A DNA stretch of 8,370 bases from JAZGBC01 sp036444495 (GTDB lineage Bacteria; Pseudomonadota; Alphaproteobacteria; Kiloniellales; J153), in contig JAZGBC010000255.1 of NCBI GenBank assembly GCA_036444495.1, positions 1-8,370 on the forward strand. The letters are read 5' to 3'. The position numbers and the translations under genes are program-made. The notes below the pieces were generated by a model, which had not been told where the DNA came from, searched no databases, and was given only the letters and a program-made list of their open reading frames with translations. This document shows, piece after piece, positions 1-7,366 of the stretch (positions are counted from its first letter, which is position 1; every line of letters starts with the position of its first letter).

Positions 1-128
1 GGCAGGTCCAACTCGCCCGCGGACCGGACCTCTACGCCATGCGGCGCCAAGAGCTCCGCGATCTCGCGCACCTTTCCCGGATTGTGGCTGGCGATGACCA
101 AGGTCCCGTCGGCGAGCCGTCCGCTCAT
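1..128 (-). CDS. rdgB: XTP/dITP diphosphatase (RdgB/HAM1 family), N-terminal part, cut by window edge
   Basis: Reading leftwards from the ATG at 126-128, 42 codons plus two bases are visible before the window ends. The protein begins MSGRLADGTLVIASHNPGKV and continues with an E-I-x-E-L-L helix. The S-H-N-x-G-K motif (residues 14-19) right after a short beta strand is the substrate-binding N-terminal signature of the RdgB/HAM1 family. These enzymes hydrolyse deaminated purine triphosphates (dITP, XTP) to monophosphates, keeping them out of DNA and RNA. The gene starts 8 bases after the rph stop on the same strand, so the two are almost certainly co-transcribed, a common alphaproteobacterial pairing. 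The ribosome-binding site is weak (AGG a few bases upstream, inside the rph 3' end), which suggests translational coupling. The rest lies outside the window, so integrity cannot be judged. Confidence 0.9.
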   Translation of the reverse strand, partial: MSGRLADGTLVIASHNPGKVREIAELLAPHGVEVRSAGELDL

Positions 129-136
129 CGCCTGAT

Positions 137-853
137 TTAAAGCCCCAGGGCCTGGCGTTGCTTGCCCACGAGTTGGCGGATGCCGGCCTCGGCCAAATCC
201 ATGAGCGCATCCATCTCGCTGCGCGCGAAGGCCTCTCCTTCCGCTGTCACCTGGACCTCGACGATGCCGCCCCTGCCCGTGAGCACGAAATTGGCGTCCG
301 CCTGGACGTTGGAATCCTCTTCGTAGTCGAGGTCCAGGATGGCCACGCCGCGATAGAGGCCGCAGGAGACCGCGCCCACCTGATCGCTCATGGGAACGGC
401 CGGGACCGCCTTCAGGTCCAGCATGTGCTGGAAGGCCAGATAAAGCGCCACGTAGCCGCCGGTGATGGCCGCCGTGCGCGTGCCGCCGTCGGCCTGGATG
501 ACGTCGCAGTCCACCCTGATCTGCCGCTCGCCGAAGGCGGTTAGATCGGTCACGGCGCGTAGCGAGCGCCCGATCAGGCGCTGGATCTCCTGGGTGCGGC
601 CGCTCTGCCGGCCTCGCGCGGCCTCGCGGTCCGTGCGCGTGGTGGTCGCGCGCGGCAGCATGCCGTATTCGGCCGTGACCCAGCCCCGGCCCGAATTGCG
701 CAGCCAGTGTGGCAGACTCTCCTCGATGGAGGCGGTGCAAAGCACGTGCGTATCGCCAAAGCGCACCAGGCAGGAGCCCTCGGCGTGCTTGCTGACCCCG
801 GTCTCCAGCGAGACGGGGCGCAGTTCGTTGGCGGCGCGGCCGGAGGGACGCAT
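137..853 (-). CDS. rph: Ribonuclease PH
   Basis: This is a complete 238-residue protein, the normal family length, when started at the ATG at 851-853, giving the typical N-terminus MRPSGRAANELRPV. An in-frame ATG at 917-919 would add 22 residues unlike the family and is rejected. RNase PH is a phosphorolytic 3'-to-5' exonuclease that trims tRNA 3' ends and rRNA, forming a hexameric ring. Visible hallmarks are the phosphate-binding arginine in S-G-R-T-Q-E-I-Q-R-L-I-G-R (R86), the G-G-T-R-T motif (residues 123-127), and the acidic active-site segment D-L-D-Y-x-E-D-S (174-181) followed by A-D-x-N-x-V. It leads the minus-strand pair with rdgB and is divergent from hrcA. No convincing promoter could be assigned on the minus strand between 854 and about 990. 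Confidence 0.97.
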   Translation of the reverse strand: MRPSGRAANELRPVSLETGVSKHAEGSCLVRFGDTHVLCTASIEESLPHWLRNSGRGWVTAEYGMLPRATTTRTDREAARGRQSGRTQEIQRLIGRSLRAVTDLTAFGERQIRVDCDVIQADGGTRTAAITGGYVALYLAFQHMLDLKAVPAVPMSDQVGAVSCGLYRGVAILDLDYEEDSNVQADANFVLTGRGGIVEVQVTAEGEAFARSEMDALMDLAEAGIRQLVGKQRQALGL

Positions 854-989
854 GATGGGGCCTGACGATCCCGGGTTGGGCGGAGTTGCGCTTTCGGGAG
901 CCAAGCTAGCCCAAGCCACGGCCGGGCGTCCACCTTGCCGCGCGAGGGACTACTGCAAGATCCGCGGAAAACAGCCGATCCACGCCGCG

Positions 990-1018
990 TTGACGGACCC
1001 TGGAGCCGGACCTACATT
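990..1018 (+). promoter_or_regulatory. Predicted sigma70-type promoter for hrcA(-grpE)
   Basis: TTGACG (990-995) and TACATT (1013-1018) are separated by exactly 17 bases. This matches the TTGACA/TATAAT consensus at five of six and four of six positions. Transcription would start near 1024-1026, about 38 bases before the hrcA ATG. It is the best promoter candidate in the rph/hrcA divergent spacer (854-1062). No heat-shock-sigma-like pair and no CIRCE operator was seen in that spacer. Confidence 0.6.
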
Positions 1019-1024
1019 CCAGGG

Positions 1025-1048
1025 GCGCCGGGGCCTCTTGTCCGGCGC
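1025..1048 (+). other. GC-rich stem-loop in the hrcA leader
   Basis: GCGCCGG (1025-1031) is the perfect reverse complement of CCGGCGC (1042-1048), with a 10-base loop. The seven G-C pairs would be very stable. The 5' arm begins at the predicted transcription start and the 3' arm ends just before the GGGA ribosome-binding sequence (1049-1052). There is no U-run after it, so it is not a terminator. It could protect the mRNA 5' end or limit ribosome access. That role is inference. Confidence 0.5.
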
Positions 1049-1062
1049 GGGAATGGGTGATC

Positions 1063-2136
1063 ATGACGCAACAGTCTTTGCCGGAATCCCTGGGGTCTTC
1101 TGCGGTTCAGGAGCTCAGCGAGCGCTCGCGCGAGGTCTTCCGGCATATCGTGGACGCCTACGTGGAGACGGGCTCGCCCGTGGGCTCGCGCACCATTTCG
1201 CGCAAGATGGGCATGACGCTCTCGCCGGCGACCATCCGCAACGTGATGGCCGATCTGGAGGAGTTGGGGCTGCTCTACGCGCCGCACACTTCGGCCGGGC
1301 GCCTGCCCACCGACGCGGGCATGCGACTCTTCGTGCACGGCCTCTTGGAGTTCGGCAACCTGACCAAGGACGAGCAGGAGCGCATCGAAGCCCAGTGCGC
1401 GGCCGGCGGCAAGAGCCTGCCCGAGGTGCTGAGTGAGGCCTCGGGGCTGCTCTCGGACCTGTCGCACTGCGCCGGGCTGGTGCTGGCGCCGAAGCTGGAA
1501 GAGCCGCTGAAGCACGTGGAGTTCGTCTCTCTCGGGCCGGGCCGGGCGCTCGTGGTCCTGGTCTTTGCCTCGGGGACGGTGGAGAACCGGATCATCGACG
1601 TGCCCATCGGGCTGCCGGCTTCCTCCCTGGTGGAAGCGACCAACTATCTCTCCGCGCGGCTCGTCGGGCGCAACCTCCTGGGGGCCCGGGACGAGACCCG
1701 CAAGGAGCTGGAGGAGCAGAAGGTCGAACTCGACGAGCTGACCCAGAGGGTCGTACAGCTTGGCCTCGCCGTCTGGTCGGACGACGAGCGCGGTGGCGCG
1801 CTCATCGTGCGCGGCCAGGCGCATCTGCTGGAAGACGTCACCGGGATCGAGGACCTGGAGCGCATCCGGCAACTCTTTTCCGCGCTGGAGACCAAGGAGG
1901 CGCTCTTGCGCCTGCTCGAGTTGACCGATAGCGCCGAAGGCGTGCAGATATTCATCGGCGCGGAGAACGAACTGTTCAATCTATCCGGCTGTTCCGCGGT
2001 CATCGCGCCCTATGGCAACAGCCAGCAACAGATCGTCGGCGCCATCGGGGTTGTCGGCCCGACGCGCATCGACTATGCCCGCATCATTCCCATGGTCGAC
2101 TACACCGCCCAGGTCATCGGGCGGATCATCGGATAG
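1063..2136 (+). CDS. hrcA: Heat-inducible transcription repressor HrcA
   Basis: HrcA is a dimeric repressor that binds CIRCE operators and uses GroEL as a folding cofactor. The N-terminal winged helix-turn-helix is clear: an R-S-R-E-V-F-R-H-I-V-D-A-Y-V-E-T-G segment (residues 21-37), G-S-R-T-I-S (41-46), the recognition region SPATIRNVMADLEELG (54-69), and H-T-S-A-G-R-L-P-T-D-A-G (75-86). The remainder is the GAF-like and dimerisation region, ending R-I-I-G. Length is 357 residues from the ATG at 1063, or 359 from a GTG two codons upstream at 1057. The ATG is preferred because GGGA at 1049-1052 is 10 bases upstream of it but only 4 from the GTG. grpE follows 44 bp downstream, as in many alphaproteobacteria. 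No CIRCE is visible in the window, so its targets probably lie elsewhere, most likely groESL. Confidence 0.96.
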   Translation: MTQQSLPESLGSSAVQELSERSREVFRHIVDAYVETGSPVGSRTISRKMGMTLSPATIRNVMADLEELGLLYAPHTSAGRLPTDAGMRLFVHGLLEFGNLTKDEQERIEAQCAAGGKSLPEVLSEASGLLSDLSHCAGLVLAPKLEEPLKHVEFVSLGPGRALVVLVFASGTVENRIIDVPIGLPASSLVEATNYLSARLVGRNLLGARDETRKELEEQKVELDELTQRVVQLGLAVWSDDERGGALIVRGQAHLLEDVTGIEDLERIRQLFSALETKEALLRLLELTDSAEGVQIFIGAENELFNLSGCSAVIAPYGNSQQQIVGAIGVVGPTRIDYARIIPMVDYTAQVIGRIIG

Positions 2137-2164
2137 GGACTTTCACCGTCATTTTCCCGCGAAG

Positions 2165-2170
2165 AGGAGG
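2165..2170 (+). promoter_or_regulatory. Ribosome-binding site that fixes the grpE GTG start
   Basis: A perfect AGGAGG lies 10 bases before the GTG at 2181-2183. No in-frame ATG occurs until codon 63, inside the coiled-coil region, so this site settles the GTG as the start. Confidence 0.75.
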
Positions 2171-2180
2171 CCGCTGACCC

Positions 2181-2963
2181 GTGGCCAGGGGTAAAAAAAA
2201 GACGCCGAAGACCAAAGGGCGGAAGGCGAAGACCCCCGCGGCCGAGCCGGATGAGCCGGCCGCCGCCGAAGCCGCAGAGGCCGAAACGGCAGCCGAGGCG
2301 CCGACCGAGGCGCCGACCGAGGCGCCCGAGGCGCCGGAGGTTACGGTCGTTCAGCTCGAGGCCGAGATGGCCTCGCTCAAGGATCAGTTGCTGCGCGCCC
2401 TCGCCGAGACCGAGAACCTGCGCCGGCGCAGCCAGCGCGAGCGCGAGGACATCGCGCGCTACGCGGCCGCCCCGCTGTTGAGGGACCTGCTCGGGGTTGC
2501 CGATAACCTGCGCCGCGCCCTGGAGAGCGTGCCGCCGGAGGCGGCGGAGGATAGCGAGCAACTCAAGACCCTGCTCGATGGCGTGGAGCTGACCGAGAAG
2601 GAGCTGCATTCGGTCTTTGCGCGGCATCACGTCGTGAAGATCGATCCCCTGGGAGAACGCCTCGATCCCCACTCCCACGAGGCCATGTTCGAGGTTCCGG
2701 ACCCCGCTTCACCCGCCGGCACCATCGTCCAGGTGGTGCAGTCCGGCTATCGCCTGTTCGACCGGCTGCTGCGCGCGGCCCAGGTCGGCGTGGCCAAAGG
2801 CGGGCCCGCGCCCGAGCCGAAGGCGCCACCCGGGGAAGCGGCTGAGGACGACGCCGAAGCGCCCGAACCAGAGGAAACCCCGGCGGCCGGGGGTGAAACC
2901 CCATCGGCCGAGGACGGCGAGGACGATCTGCCGCCGGGCAGCCGGGTCGACACCACGGCGTAA
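2181..2963 (+). CDS. grpE: Nucleotide exchange factor GrpE with long acidic C-terminal tail
   Basis: GrpE is the DnaK exchange factor: it releases ADP from DnaK and acts as a thermosensor, as a cytosolic dimer. The 260-residue protein has a basic Lys-rich start (1-18), an Ala/Glu/Pro low-complexity stretch (19-55) and a long helix (57-95, with the L-R-x-x-A-E-x-E-N-L-R-R-R motif). The four-helix and beta-wing domain follows, with the signature L-D-P-H-S-H-E-A-M-F-E-V (161-172) and G-Y-R-L-F-D-R-L-L-R-A-A-Q-V-G-V-A (189-205). Residues 209-250 form an extra acidic Pro/Glu/Ala/Gly tail before the final G-S-R-V-D-T-T-A, making it longer than the roughly 200 residues usual for the family. It uses a GTG start. 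It is probably co-transcribed with hrcA, since no separate promoter is seen in the 44-bp gap. Confidence 0.95.
   Translation: MARGKKKTPKTKGRKAKTPAAEPDEPAAAEAAEAETAAEAPTEAPTEAPEAPEVTVVQLEAEMASLKDQLLRALAETENLRRRSQREREDIARYAAAPLLRDLLGVADNLRRALESVPPEAAEDSEQLKTLLDGVELTEKELHSVFARHHVVKIDPLGERLDPHSHEAMFEVPDPASPAGTIVQVVQSGYRLFDRLLRAAQVGVAKGGPAPEPKAPPGEAAEDDAEAPEPEETPAAGGETPSAEDGEDDLPPGSRVDTTA
2295..2335 (+). repeat. In-frame 12-bp tandem repeat in grpE
   Basis: GAGGCGCCGACC occurs twice in tandem (2295-2306, 2307-2318). GAGGCGCC recurs at 2319 and 2328. It encodes the E-A-P-T-E-A-P-T-E-A-P-E-A-P run in the disordered N-terminal region. It is a likely slippage-prone site, and changes in copy number would stay in frame. 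Confidence 0.8.
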
Positions 2964-3018
2964 GACAACGCCGTTAGGCCTCCATTCTTATGCAAACGTT
3001 AACCTGGTCCTCCATATC

Positions 3019-3039
3019 GTAGCGGCCGGAGTAGCGGCC
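3019..3039 (+). repeat. Direct repeat GTAGCGGCC x2 upstream of the exported-protein gene
   Basis: Two perfect 9-base copies lie at 3019-3027 and 3031-3039, 12 bases apart start to start. They sit 48-68 bases before the ATG at 3087, in the 123-bp spacer between grpE and the next gene. The position would suit an activator or repressor site, but no regulator is identifiable and no clear -35/-10 pair is visible in this spacer. Confidence 0.5.
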
Positions 3040-3059
3040 AGGGCAATTTCCCTTGCCCT
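3040..3059 (+). other. Perfect inverted repeat in the spacer after grpE
   Basis: AGGGCAA (3040-3046) and TTGCCCT (3053-3059) form a 7-bp stem with a 6-base loop. The stem can extend by two further C-G pairs around a one-base bulge. It directly abuts the direct repeat. No T-run follows on the plus strand, so it is not a classical intrinsic terminator. A leader hairpin for the downstream gene or a weak grpE 3' processing structure are both possible. Confidence 0.45.
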
Positions 3060-3086
3060 TGGTGCCGCCGATTATGGAGTCCTGTC

Positions 3087-3896
3087 ATGTCTAGGCGAAT
3101 CTGTTCGGCATTCGCCGCCCTTGCCGTCCTGATGCCCGCCGCCGCCCAGGCGGAGGTGTCGGACGCTTTTCTGGACGGCCTCGTTCCCGACTTCGGGAAC
3201 GGCGCCGCCGTGATCGAGGCCTGCGAGGGAGAGACGGAATCCCTGCGCGACAGCCTGATCGACGGTTTGCTGGAACTGGATGCCAGCAACAACCAAATCT
3301 CGGCCTTCATGAAAAAGTTCGACGCGCAGCGCTCGCGTCAGGCCGCCACCATGCGCAAGGACCTGAGCGCCGCGGGCGGCCTGGCGCTTATCTGCGATCC
3401 GGACAGCCAGGAGCTGCACAGGCTGTCCTTCAACACCCTGGTTGACCAATTGCCGTTGCGCGCCCAACTCGCGGGGCAGCAAGCCGGTGGCGATTCGCCG
3501 TCTGCCGCGCAGGGCATGGCGGGCGGTGACCTGACCGCGCCACCTGTGGGTAACGAGTTCATGCCGGCCGGGCCCAGGTTCACGGAATCCTGGTTCGAGG
3601 AGTTGGCCGACAACCTGGGCGGCGGGCTGGCCATGATGCAGGCCTGCAGGCAGGACACCGGAAAGGTACTGGGAAACATGCGCGCGGACCTGGCGAGCCA
3701 GGGCGTCGATGGCGGCCGGATCGACCGCTTCATGTCCCGGATGCGCAAGGTCGCGTCCCAGGATCTCAAGGAATTTCAGGCATCCGCCGATTTTGCCCAG
3801 GCCAAATCCGAGATCTGCGCGGTGCCCGCCGCCTTCGGGCCCTCGACCATGGTCATGATGGCCTTCCGCTCGGCCGTCGATACGCCCGCCCAGTGA
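3087..3896 (+). CDS. Exported protein of unknown function with two copies of a two-cysteine domain
   Basis: I do not recognise the family. The 269-residue protein starts at an ATG with GGAG seven bases upstream (3076-3079). A signal peptide is clear: basic S-R-R, a hydrophobic core, then A-A-A-Q-A with likely cleavage after residue 22, so it should be periplasmic or secreted. The mature protein contains two related halves, roughly 24-121 and 165-267. Over about 80 residues they align without gaps at a constant offset of 141: A-C at 45-46 and 186-187, I-x-x-F-M at 71-75 and 212-216, I-C at 102-103 and 243-244. Near the ends, L-S-F-N-T-L-V-D (113-120) matches M-A-F-R-S-A-V-D (258-265) after a 4-residue insertion. 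Each half therefore has two Cys 57 residues apart, possibly an intradomain disulfide. A Gly/Ala/Pro linker (129-164) joins them. It converges on the DUF1848 gene with 7 bp between stops. Confidence 0.85.
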   Translation: MSRRICSAFAALAVLMPAAAQAEVSDAFLDGLVPDFGNGAAVIEACEGETESLRDSLIDGLLELDASNNQISAFMKKFDAQRSRQAATMRKDLSAAGGLALICDPDSQELHRLSFNTLVDQLPLRAQLAGQQAGGDSPSAAQGMAGGDLTAPPVGNEFMPAGPRFTESWFEELADNLGGGLAMMQACRQDTGKVLGNMRADLASQGVDGGRIDRFMSRMRKVASQDLKEFQASADFAQAKSEICAVPAAFGPSTMVMMAFRSAVDTPAQ

Positions 3897-3903
3897 TACC
3901 AAA

Positions 3904-4815
3904 TCAGGCCGGATCCGCCGGCGCGGCCGCCTTTCGGCCCGGCGCCGCGAGCCGGTCGGACGCCGGGTCGTGGCCGCGGTGGTTCCGCTTGGCCAGCGCG
4001 GCCGAGCGCACCGCATAGCAGTAGACACAACCGTGCGGGCAGGTGTCGTAGGCCCCGATATCCCGGGATTCGGCGCAGAGGCAGCCGGGCCGGTTGCCCT
4101 TGGTCCTGGCGGCGATCTCCCGCCCCGCCACATCCGACAGACGCCCCGCGTCGATGCAGCGTGCCGGCTCGAGGCCCGGCTCCATAAGGTCCGGCTGGGC
4201 GCAGAGACTGGGTTTGAGCCCCAATTCCGCGGCGAGTGCCGCCAACTCGGCCAAAAGCGCGCGTTTCTCATCCATGGGCGGATCGGACCAGGTAAAGCCG
4301 TGACGCTTGGCCGCGCGGTCCAGGTTGGCCCTTGTCTTGGCGTAGATCTGCGCGAAGGAGAAGACCACCTCGTCCAGGGACCCGGCCAGCGCCCGGGCCA
4401 GGCGCGCGAAGGTCTCCCGTTGCCAGCGGGGCGGGGTGAGCGAGGTGATGAGCAGCGGATCGTAGCGCCAGACAACCGCGCGGGGCCCGTAAATCCTTGC
4501 CAGTTCCTTAATGTGCGGGAGGGATTGTTCCGGTACCGTAACGGATGTCTCCAGCGCCCGCGGATAGCCGGTCACGCTGTACTGCACCACGAAGGGGATG
4601 CCGCGCGCCGCGACCTCCGACAGCACGTCCCGGAAAGGCGCGATGTTGCGGGTCCAGAAGACGAAGCCGGAAACGGCGTCCGCGCCAAGCCGCACCTCGT
4701 AGTCGGGCCCGCCATAGGGGTTGGCCACGCGGCAGGCGCTGTCGTTCAGCGCCCTGGCGAACCATTCGGCATAGAAGGCCGGAATATCCGTGCGATAGCT
4801 GGCCGAGACGATCAT
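3904..4815 (-). CDS. DUF1848 family protein with C-terminal radical-SAM-like cysteine cluster
   Basis: The 303-residue protein fits DUF1848: N-terminal I-V-S-A-S-Y-R-T-D-I-P-A-F-Y (2-15), N-P-Y-G-G (32-36), G-F-V-F-W-T-R-N (50-57), V-V-W-R-Y-D-P-L-L-I (114-123), and the cysteine-rich end C-L-C-A-E-S-R-D-I-G-A-Y-D-T (245-258) then CPHGCVYCYA (259-268). C259-x3-C263-x2-C266 has the spacing that binds the 4Fe-4S cluster in radical SAM enzymes, but here it lies at the C-terminus. C205, C220, C245 and C247 could bind a second metal or cluster. The reaction is unknown to me. The start has GAAGGG 8 bases upstream. It begins 12 bases after the stop of the small membrane-protein gene, so the two form an operon. 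The last 33 residues are Arg/Ala/Pro-rich and probably disordered. Confidence 0.88.
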   Translation of the reverse strand: MIVSASYRTDIPAFYAEWFARALNDSACRVANPYGGPDYEVRLGADAVSGFVFWTRNIAPFRDVLSEVAARGIPFVVQYSVTGYPRALETSVTVPEQSLPHIKELARIYGPRAVVWRYDPLLITSLTPPRWQRETFARLARALAGSLDEVVFSFAQIYAKTRANLDRAAKRHGFTWSDPPMDEKRALLAELAALAAELGLKPSLCAQPDLMEPGLEPARCIDAGRLSDVAGREIAARTKGNRPGCLCAESRDIGAYDTCPHGCVYCYAVRSAALAKRNHRGHDPASDRLAAPGRKAAAPADPA

Positions 4816-4827
4816 CTGGGGCGCCCT

Positions 4828-5088
4828 TCAGGAAACGCCGCCGTCCCCGCCGGCTCGGCGTTTGTTCTCGCGCGTGCCCAGGACGCGGAAAAAGGTGTAA
4901 ATCGCCCCGCCGATGAGCGCCACGATGGCTCCCAACCGGCTGATTCCCTGGTCGTGGAACAGGGTCTCTCCCAGGATCGCCAAGAAAGCGCCGAACAGCA
5001 CGGTCAGCACCATGACCCAAAGGATGGAGCGGTAGATGCCGTCGCCGGGCTGGGGGTTGGGGGCCTGGGGCATGGGCGCGGAAACCAT
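4828..5088 (-). CDS. Small membrane protein with two predicted transmembrane helices, unknown function
   Basis: I do not recognise a family for this 86-residue protein. It has a Pro-rich N-terminus (1-17), a hydrophobic helix at about 21-40 (S-I-L-W-V-M-V-L-T-V-L-F-G...), a short polar loop with Glu and His (41-51), a second helix at about 52-70, and a basic tail T-R-E-N-K-R-R. The positive-inside rule suggests both ends face the cytoplasm. The frame is favoured over the overlapping minus-strand frame because that one reads as Arg/Pro/His-rich filler, whereas this one gives coherent membrane segments. Start choice is uncertain: ATG at 5088 and ATG at 5073 both lack a good ribosome-binding site. 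The stop lies 12 bases before the DUF1848 start, so the two are likely co-expressed. It is divergent from dnaK. Confidence 0.7.
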   Translation of the reverse strand: MVSAPMPQAPNPQPGDGIYRSILWVMVLTVLFGAFLAILGETLFHDQGISRLGAIVALIGGAIYTFFRVLGTRENKRRAGGDGGVS

Positions 5089-5105
5089 TGGGGTGGATGG
5101 GCTCG

Positions 5106-5118
5106 GGCCAGTCTGGCC
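5106..5118. other. 13-bp perfect palindrome upstream of the small membrane-protein gene
   Basis: GGCCAG-T-CTGGCC is a perfect dyad with a one-base centre, 18-30 bases upstream of the 5088 start and far from the dnaK promoter. The one-base spacer suits a dimeric DNA-binding protein better than an RNA hairpin. In such GC-rich sequence chance is a real alternative. Confidence 0.3.
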
Positions 5119-5195
5119 GCTCGGCTGGGCGCGGACAAGGGGCCCCGGCCCCCGGCGGGCTCCCGATTTCGGTCAAGAAAGCGGTTCTTTTCCGC

Positions 5196-5225
5196 CTTGT
5201 AGGCGAAATCCGGCTTCTTATATAT
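5196..5225 (+). promoter_or_regulatory. Predicted RpoH (sigma32) heat-shock promoter for dnaK
   Basis: CTTG (5196-5199) is followed after exactly 17 bases by CTTAT (5217-5221), continuing ATAT. This matches the alphaproteobacterial heat-shock promoter form CTTG-N17-CYTATNT. Transcription would start near 5228-5230, giving a leader of about 118 bases. TTGTAG (5197-5202) with TATATC (5221-5226), spacing 18, could also give basal sigma70 recognition of the same site. No CIRCE operator overlaps it. Confidence 0.75.
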
Positions 5226-5287
5226 CCCGCGTAGCCCTTAACCCATGTTGCCGCATGGATTTTGCACCTGTTTCCACCGGGAACCCA

Positions 5288-5316
5288 GGCGGCGGTGCTT
5301 TTCCGATGAGGCCGCC
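5288..5316 (+). other. Possible stem-loop in the dnaK 5' leader
   Basis: GGCGGC (5288-5293) is the reverse complement of GCCGCC (5311-5316), with a 17-base loop. It ends about 22 bases before the ribosome-binding region (GAGGGAG, 5339-5345), so it does not cover it. A smaller pair, CCATG (5243-5247) with CATGG (5254-5258), lies upstream. There is no direct evidence of function. Confidence 0.3.
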
Positions 5317-5346
5317 CAAGCGGTTTGCTAGCGAGCGAGAGGGAGA

Positions 5347-7320
<1,974 letters not shown>

Positions 7321-7366
7321 GTATAAAACCTGACGCGGGCCCGGCGGGGGAACGTCGGAGACTCCG

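Noticed and set aside
462..1436. 324-codon plus-strand frame over rph and the hrcA start
   Set aside because: It overlaps two well-identified genes and the divergent spacer in the wrong frames. It is low-complexity Arg/Gly/Ala sequence.
3894..3925. Possible bidirectional terminator between the convergent genes
   Set aside because: Only 7 bases separate the two stop codons, and the nearby GC-rich inverted sequences lack a following T-run on either strand.
4234..4239. GAGTGC, resembling one half of a CIRCE operator
   Set aside because: The partner half GCACTC is absent at the required spacing and the hexamer lies inside the DUF1848 coding region.
3072..4475. 467-codon minus-strand frame across the exported-protein and DUF1848 genes
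   Set aside because: It spans two convergent genes with family or signal-peptide support. Its composition is Arg/Pro/Ala/Gly filler with no recognisable motif.
3970..5202. 410-codon plus-strand frame opposite DUF1848 and the membrane gene
   Set aside because: It is antisense to DUF1848, whose motifs and cysteine cluster are unambiguous. The translation shows no domain.
5239..5246. TTAACC-type sequence resembling a CtrA half-site in the dnaK leader
   Set aside because: It does not match the full TTAA-N7-TTAA arrangement and a single short match is expected by chance.
7322..7327. TATAAA after the dnaK stop, like a -10 box for dnaJ
   Set aside because: No acceptable -35 element sits 16-18 bases upstream and there is no CTTG heat-shock element. 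The 46-bp gap fits an operon. The small AGGT/ACCT dyad around it is too short to be a terminator.
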